From positions 126,931 through 190,930 of the forward strand of contig KV419424.1 in NCBI GenBank assembly GCA_001630475.1: a DNA stretch of 64,000 bases, written 5' to 3'. The DNA comes from Sistotremastrum niveocremeum HHB9708 (Eukaryota; Basidiomycota; Agaricomycetes; Sistotremastrales; Sistotremastraceae). Below, in pieces: positions 59,008 through 64,000 of this stretch; position 1 is the first letter of the stretch, and every line of letters begins with the position of its first letter. The position numbers were made by a program, and so were the translations under genes. Below the pieces are notes generated by a model. That model made no database searches and had not been told where the DNA came from. It worked only from the letters and a program-made list of their open reading frames with translations.

Positions 59008-61375
59008 ATGGCAACCGAATCATTTGGCTTCCAAGCTGAAATCAGCCAGCTCCTCGACCTCATCATCAGTACGTGTTTCCCACTTGCACTTCGAACGTTG
59101 CCTAACCCACCGCCCAGACACCTTCTACTCCAACAAGGAGATTTTCCTTCGTGAACTCATCTCCAACTCCTCCGATGCCCTCGACAAAATCCGTTATGCC
59201 TCCCTCACCGACCCCTCCGTCCTCGACTCCGAGAAGGAGCTCTTCATCCGCATCGTTCCCGACAAGGAGAACAAAGTCCTCACTCTCCGTGACTCTGGTG
59301 TTGGCATGACCAAGGCCGACCTCGTCAACAACCTTGGTACCATTGCCAAGTCTGGCACCAAGGCCTTCATGGAGGCTCTCCACTCTGGCGCCGATATTTC
59401 GTGAGTTTTCCCCTTTGCTTTGTTCGACTTCGCCCTCTGACATGGGTTTTGTAGCATGATTGGCCAGTTTGGTGTCGGTTTCTACTCTGCCTACCTCGTC
59501 GCCGAGCGTGTGCAGGTTATCACCAAGCACAACGACGATGAGCAGTACATCTGGGAGTCCGCCGCTGGTGGAACTTTCACCATCACCACCGATACTGTCA
59601 ACCCTCCCCTCGGCCGCGGTACCGAAATCCGTCTCTACCTCAAGGAGGACCAGCTCGAGTACCTCGAGGAGAAGAAGATCAAGGATATCGTGAAGAAGCA
59701 CTCCGAGTTCATCTCCTACCCCATCCAACTCGCCGTCACCAAGGAGGTCGAGAAGGAGGTCGAGGATGACGAAGTCGAGGCTGAGGCCGACGAGGAGAAC
59801 AAGGCCAAGATCGAGGAAGTCGACGAGGACGAGGAGAAGAAGAAGAAGACCAAGAAGATCAAGGAGAAGACCGTCGAGAACGAGGAGCTCAACAAGACCA
59901 AGCCTCTCTGGACTCGCAACCCCTCCGACATCACCCAGGAGGAGTACGGTGCCTTCTACAAGTCGCTCTCCAACGACTGGGAGGACCATCTCGCTGTCAA
60001 GCACTTCTCCGTCGAGGGTCAGCTCGAGTTCAAGGCCATCCTCTACGTTCCCAAGCGGTATGTTATCTTCTCTATCATATATTGACGCTTTTCTTATATT
60101 ATTCTAGTGCTCCTTTCGATCTCTTCGAGCAGAAGAAGAAGCGCAACAACATCAAGCTCTACGTCCGCCGTGTCTTCATCATGGACGACTGCGAGGACAT
60201 CATCCCCGAATACCTCAACTTCGTCAAGGGTATCGTCGACTCTGAGGATCTCCCTCTCAACATCTCCCGTGAGACCCTCCAGCAGAACAAGATTCTCAAG
60301 GTCATCCGCAAGAACATCGTCAAGAAGTGCATGGACTTGTTCAGCGAGATCGCCGAGGACAAGGACAACTTTGCCAAGTTCTACGAGGCATTCGGCAAGA
60401 ACTTGAAGCTCGGTATCCACGAAGATGCTCAGAACCGAAGCAAGCTCGCCGAGTTCCTCCGCTTCTACTCTACCAAGTCCAGTGAGGAGCAGACTTCGCT
60501 CAAGGACTATATCACTCGCATGCCCGAGATCCAAAAGTCGATCTACTACCTCACTGGCGAATCCCTCTCCTCCGTCCGCGACTCTCCCTTCCTCGAGGTC
60601 CTCAAGAAGAAGGGCTTCGAAGTTCTCCTGTTGGTTGACCCCATCGACGAGTACGCCGTTACTCAGTTGAAGGAGTTCGACGGCAAGAAGCTCGTCTGTG
60701 TGTCGAAGGAGGGTCTCGAGCTCGAGGAGACTGAGGAGGAGAAGAAGGAGCGCGAGGAGGAGGCCAAGCAGTTCGATGATCTCTGCAAGGCTATCAAGGA
60801 GTCGTTGGGCGACAAGGTTGAGAAGGTCGTCATCTCCAACCGCATCACTGACTCTCCCTGTGTTCTCGTCACTGGCCAATTCGGATGGAGTTCGAACATG
60901 GTATGTTTATTTTTATACCAGCGTTGACATGGTTGCTAATATTTGACTTAGGAACGTATCATGAAAGCCCAGGCACTCCGTGATTCGTCAATGTCATCAT
61001 ACATGGCATCGAAGAAGACGCTCGAACTCAACCCTCACAACGGCATCATCAAGGAGTTGAAGCGCAAAGTGTCTGAGGACAAGGCCGACAAGTCCGTTCG
61101 GGACCTGACCTACCTCTTGTTCGAGACTGCCCTGTTGACTTCCGGCTTCGTCCTCGAGGAGCCCACGTCGTTTGCTAAGCGCATTCACCGAATGATCTCG
61201 TAAGTTTTCGAGTGTTGCTCAGGGTCGGACACGTTGCTGACGTGCTTTTTTCAGACTTGGCCTCGATGTTGAGGAGGATGAGCCGGCTGCACCTGCTGCG
61301 GATGCGCCTTCAGGAGTGAGCGAGGTCGAGTCGGCAGAGCCTGCGACTGCTTCGGCGATGGAGGATATCGACTAA
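59008..61375 (+). CDS. HSP90: Cytosolic HSP90 chaperone
   Basis: About 697 residues in six exons. N-terminal ATPase: [77 protein letters not shown] charged linker ([18 protein letters not shown]) joins the middle domain ([58 protein letters not shown]) and the C-terminal dimerisation domain (LYESALLTSGF-type segment). The C-terminus reads MEDID instead of the usual MEEVD that binds TPR co-chaperones. Strong codon bias (C-ending codons) fits high expression. The last intron is at about 61200-61255. It is an essential chaperone for kinases and receptors. Confidence 0.95.
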
Positions 61376-61660
61376 TCGACTAATCTAATGTTTCTGATTT
61401 TCTGCTTTCGTTCGTTTCTTTCATTCTCTCTTGTTCTACTGCATTTGTTCTCTCGTCGCATCTACTAAATAAAAAAGGCCGACGCCTTGATTCCCCTCGA
61501 AACGAATTAGCAGACAATGGGCGAGGACAATGGGCAGCGTCGCGTTGATACACGAGCAACCAACGAGGCTATTGTGCATGGCTATTGTGTGCTTAGTCAG
61601 CCATCTCTTCTCTCTCTTACGATTGTTATAATAGCTTGTGCCACCGTCTCTCGTTCACCA

Positions 61661-62200
61661 ATGCCTCTCCTTTCTCCGCTTCAGCTCAAACACGACGTCA
61701 GTGCCACTCTGCTATATCTGCTATATCTGCTATATACTCACCTGCTATAACAGTCCCGCCGCCGACAACGTGCGCTCCCGTACGACCTTCGCCAGCGACG
61801 CCCTGAGCCATGTCCACCCTTCTCCTCGCCCCGGTTCTTTGACAGACCAAACTGGCTCGACGAAGCTGATGCCCAGCTCGCCTCGTCGCCGGACGCATAC
61901 GACGTCCCGTGGCGAGATGCATATTCCGTCGCCATAGATGTACCACCATCCCCACCCCGACCCCGCATGCAGCTTCAGGTCCGCACGCGTCGATCGCCCC
62001 GCACCTCGAAAGCATGCGACTTTAATATCCGTGATATATTCTCGCTCTCACCGCGTCCATCGACGCCGAAAAGACCAACTGTACCCGTCAACCTTGACCC
62101 TATTCCCCTCCATCGCTCTTCCTTACGATCCACGTCCACGTCCAGTTCCGAGTCTGACAACGACTCGCTCTTCCACGACGATACCGACTCTGATTTCTAG
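61661..62200 (+). CDS. Small orphan protein, two exons
   Basis: 160 residues: MPLLSPLQLKHD in exon 1 (61661-61696), GTCAGT donor, acceptor CAG at 61751-61753, then exon 2 to the stop at 62200. The intron holds three tandem copies of a CTGCTATAT motif. Exon 2 has RFFDRPNWLDEADAQLAS and SSPDAYDVPWRDAYSVAID, an Arg/Pro-rich middle and an acidic end (ESDNDSLFHDDTDSDF). The frame is open only after splicing, which is why simple ORF scanning misses it. No family recognised; no membrane segment. Confidence 0.55.
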
Positions 62201-62653
62201 ATCCACCAGCATTCGCATATTCAGCTTCATCTTCACTTTCAATCTTACCTCATCTTATCGACGCCTCATTTGCATACTCATCATCCTCCACGACCATCGT
62301 CTTTTTTTTTCATCAGCTCAACGCATTGCATCGCATCGCACGCACTCGTCCCCGTCGTCCCCGGATCGCATATCACGAATCCACGATTATATCTCAGGCA
62401 CTCCATGCATCTCGTCCCTGATCGCCTCCATCTGATTATCTGATTTAACTCTCCAATATTTACCCCGTTTCTTCTTGATTTAACCTTATTCCACTTCATG
62501 TACCATCGCATTTGTCATGTACCTGTCATTGTCACTCTGATCCTACAATACATGTACCTCTTCCCATGATTAATATTTTGCGAAAATTTTGAACTCAGAA
62601 CGTGACTCTAACGGATAGTCCGTCATGAGTCGACCTTCGCTAGCCACTCTCTC
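62201..62653. promoter_or_regulatory. Spacer with SER1 promoter; Gcn4/CPC1-like sites
   Basis: Mostly AT-rich. Two six-of-seven matches to the Gcn4/CPC1 recognition sequence occur close to the SER1 ATG: TGACTC at 62603-62608 and, on the other strand, GACTCA at 62626-62631 (read as TGAGTC on +). Such pairs are usual upstream of amino-acid biosynthesis genes under general control. Factor binding is inferred. Confidence 0.4.
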
Positions 62654-63902
62654 ATGGACCGCCAGCAAGTCGTCAATTTCGGTGCTGGGCCTTCTGCCCT
62701 CCCTACCTCTGTCCTCGAAAAGGCGGCCAAGGGCCTCTTAAACTACAATGACAACGGCATCGGGCTCGTCGAGCTCTCGCATCGCTCAAAAGACTTTGCA
62801 AAGCTCAACGACGATCTCGAGTCTATCATCCGCACTCAACTCGATGTACCCAGCACGCATCATATTCTCTTCACCCAGGGTGGAGGTTCTGGACAGTTCT
62901 CTTCTGTCGTTATGAACCTCCTCGCGAGACATACGCTCTTGCATCCTGACTTGAAACCCGAGGAAAGAGTCATGGATTATATCGTCACAGGCAGCTGGAG
63001 CAAAAAAGCCTACGAAGAAGCCAATCGACTCGCAGGTGGCAAGGCAGTCGCCAATCTCGTCGTCGACGCCCGACGTACCTCCAAAGACGGCAAATCGTTC
63101 GATAACGTGCCCCAGCCATCCGAATGGAAACTCTCTCCTGCGGCCAATACTGCGTTCATTTACTATTGCGAGAATGAGACTGTAGACGGCGTCCAGTTCT
63201 CCGACTCGTCATTCCCTCATCATCTCCTCGAAAACAGCTTCAATCCACCCCTCGTGGCGGACTATTCTTCGTCATTCATGTCCCGTCCCATTCCCCGCAT
63301 CGCAGATCACGCCCTCATATTCGCTGGCGCACAGAAAAATATCGGTCCATCAGGTCTTACTATCCTCATCGTCCGTAACGACGTTCTCGTCGACGTGGAC
63401 GCCGCCTACAAACTTGGGGCGAATCCCGTTCCGCTCACAATGGCCTATAAAACGCTGGCGGACTCAAAGAGTCTGTATAACACCCCTCCCATGTTCGCGA
63501 TGTACGTCTCGTTGTTGGTCCTGCAAGACATCCAGGCAAAGGGTGGCTTGGGGCCGTTGGAAGAAGTCAACAGGCAGAAACAGGCGATCCTGTATGACGT
63601 ATTAGAAGGATACGAAGAGAAGGGTATTTTGAAGTTGAAAGTGCAAAAGGGGAGCAGGAGTTGGATGAATGTCACTTTCGAGTTTGTGGACAAACAAGTC
63701 GAAAAGACATTCTTGGAGTCGGCGGAAAGCAAGGGCTTGAAGCAGCTCAAAGGACACAGATCAGTTGGAGGTGCGTTTCGTTTATTCTTTATGTTCTCGT
63801 TCTGATCAAGTGACAGGTATCCGTGTCTCGTTGTACAACGCCATTACGGAAGAACAAGTAAAATCACTGATTAGTGTACTTCACGCTTCATTAGGAGCCT
63901 AA
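62654..63902 (+). CDS. SER1: Phosphoserine aminotransferase
   Basis: PLP-dependent enzyme converting 3-phosphohydroxypyruvate and glutamate to phosphoserine and 2-oxoglutarate in serine synthesis. 399 residues in two exons; the intron (about 63772-63817) splits RSVGG|IRVSLYNAI. Motifs: VNFGAGPSALPTSVL at the start, ELSHRSKDF, LFTQGGGSGQFSSVVMNLL, VTGSWSKKAYEEA, IYYCENETVDGVQF, and the PLP lysine in FAGAQKNIGPSGLTIL. Ends ISVLHASLGA. Length is normal, no defect seen. The start MDRQQVVNFGAG is chosen because it gives the family N-terminus. Confidence 0.93.
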
Positions 63903-64000
63903 GAACTAAACCTCCCATAACTTCAACTCGATATAAAAATTCGATCTCTCCCAACTGTCCTGAACGATCTCCACTCCACGTGTATTTCCCTCACCGTCTT

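Noticed and set aside
59102-60879. Two long minus-strand open frames of 300 and 261 codons inside HSP90
   Set aside because: They are antisense shadows caused by the strong codon bias of HSP90; they are Leu/Val/Asp repeats with no family motif and overlap its conserved exons fully.

Overview
The window looks like a piece of a basidiomycete (Agaricomycete-type) nuclear genome. Genes are packed on both strands, most are split by many 45-70 nt GT-AG introns, and intergenic gaps are usually under 400 bp. Gene content also fits: a CYP63-like P450, a Skn7-type HSF/response-regulator fusion, an i-AAA protease, cytosolic HSP90 and a fungal FHIP homologue. No rRNA, CRISPR array or bacterial operon is visible. 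Coding spans below run from start to stop codon and include introns; I worked out many splice junctions by eye from reading frame and GT/AG signals.

Layout. 1-1.7 kb: 3' part of an unidentified minus-strand gene that runs off the left edge. 1.9-3.6 kb: relic of an alternative NADH dehydrogenase gene and unrecognised decayed sequence. 3.9-6.9 kb: two minus-strand genes, the second with an RNase III-type domain. 7.2-13.7 kb: gene-poor accessory region with three diverged copies of a local repeat, a 745-bp assembly gap, and a well-bounded 787-bp Mutator-like MITE (TIRs, 9-bp target duplication, paralogous empty site). 14-23.3 kb: CCNDBP1-like protein, i-AAA protease YME1, a small five-exon Cys-rich protein, and the TFIIH helicase XPD/RAD3. 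23.5-30 kb: GH5 mannanase-like protein lacking both catalytic glutamates, a mitochondrial TPR-like protein and a cytochrome P450. 30.1-41.3 kb: FHIP protein, DnaJ protein, cis-prenyltransferase (head-to-head with DnaJ over a 45-bp promoter holding two ACGCGT boxes), Skn7, SET methyltransferase, short-chain dehydrogenase. 41.4-48.8 kb: a long disordered protein, a 7-TM protein, a tRNA-Ile(UAU) gene with intron, a C2H2 zinc-finger factor. 48.9-57 kb: fructose-1,6-bisphosphatase, a NUR1-like nuclear rim protein, an RS/coiled-coil/Gln-rich protein and a membrane-anchored coiled-coil protein. 57-64 kb: an Mpv17/SYM1-type protein, a Tc1/mariner-type MITE sitting in the HSP90 promoter region, HSP90, a small orphan protein, and phosphoserine aminotransferase.

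Most genes are unrelated housekeeping functions and do not form a cluster or pathway. The most unusual signals are the two precisely bounded MITEs, internal microexons of 9, 10 and 15 nt, a GC-AG intron splitting the P450 haem motif, the compact MCB-bearing shared promoter, the GH5 pseudoenzyme, and two small multi-exon genes that single-frame ORF scanning misses. I did not find a gene set that I could defend as a new multi-gene system.
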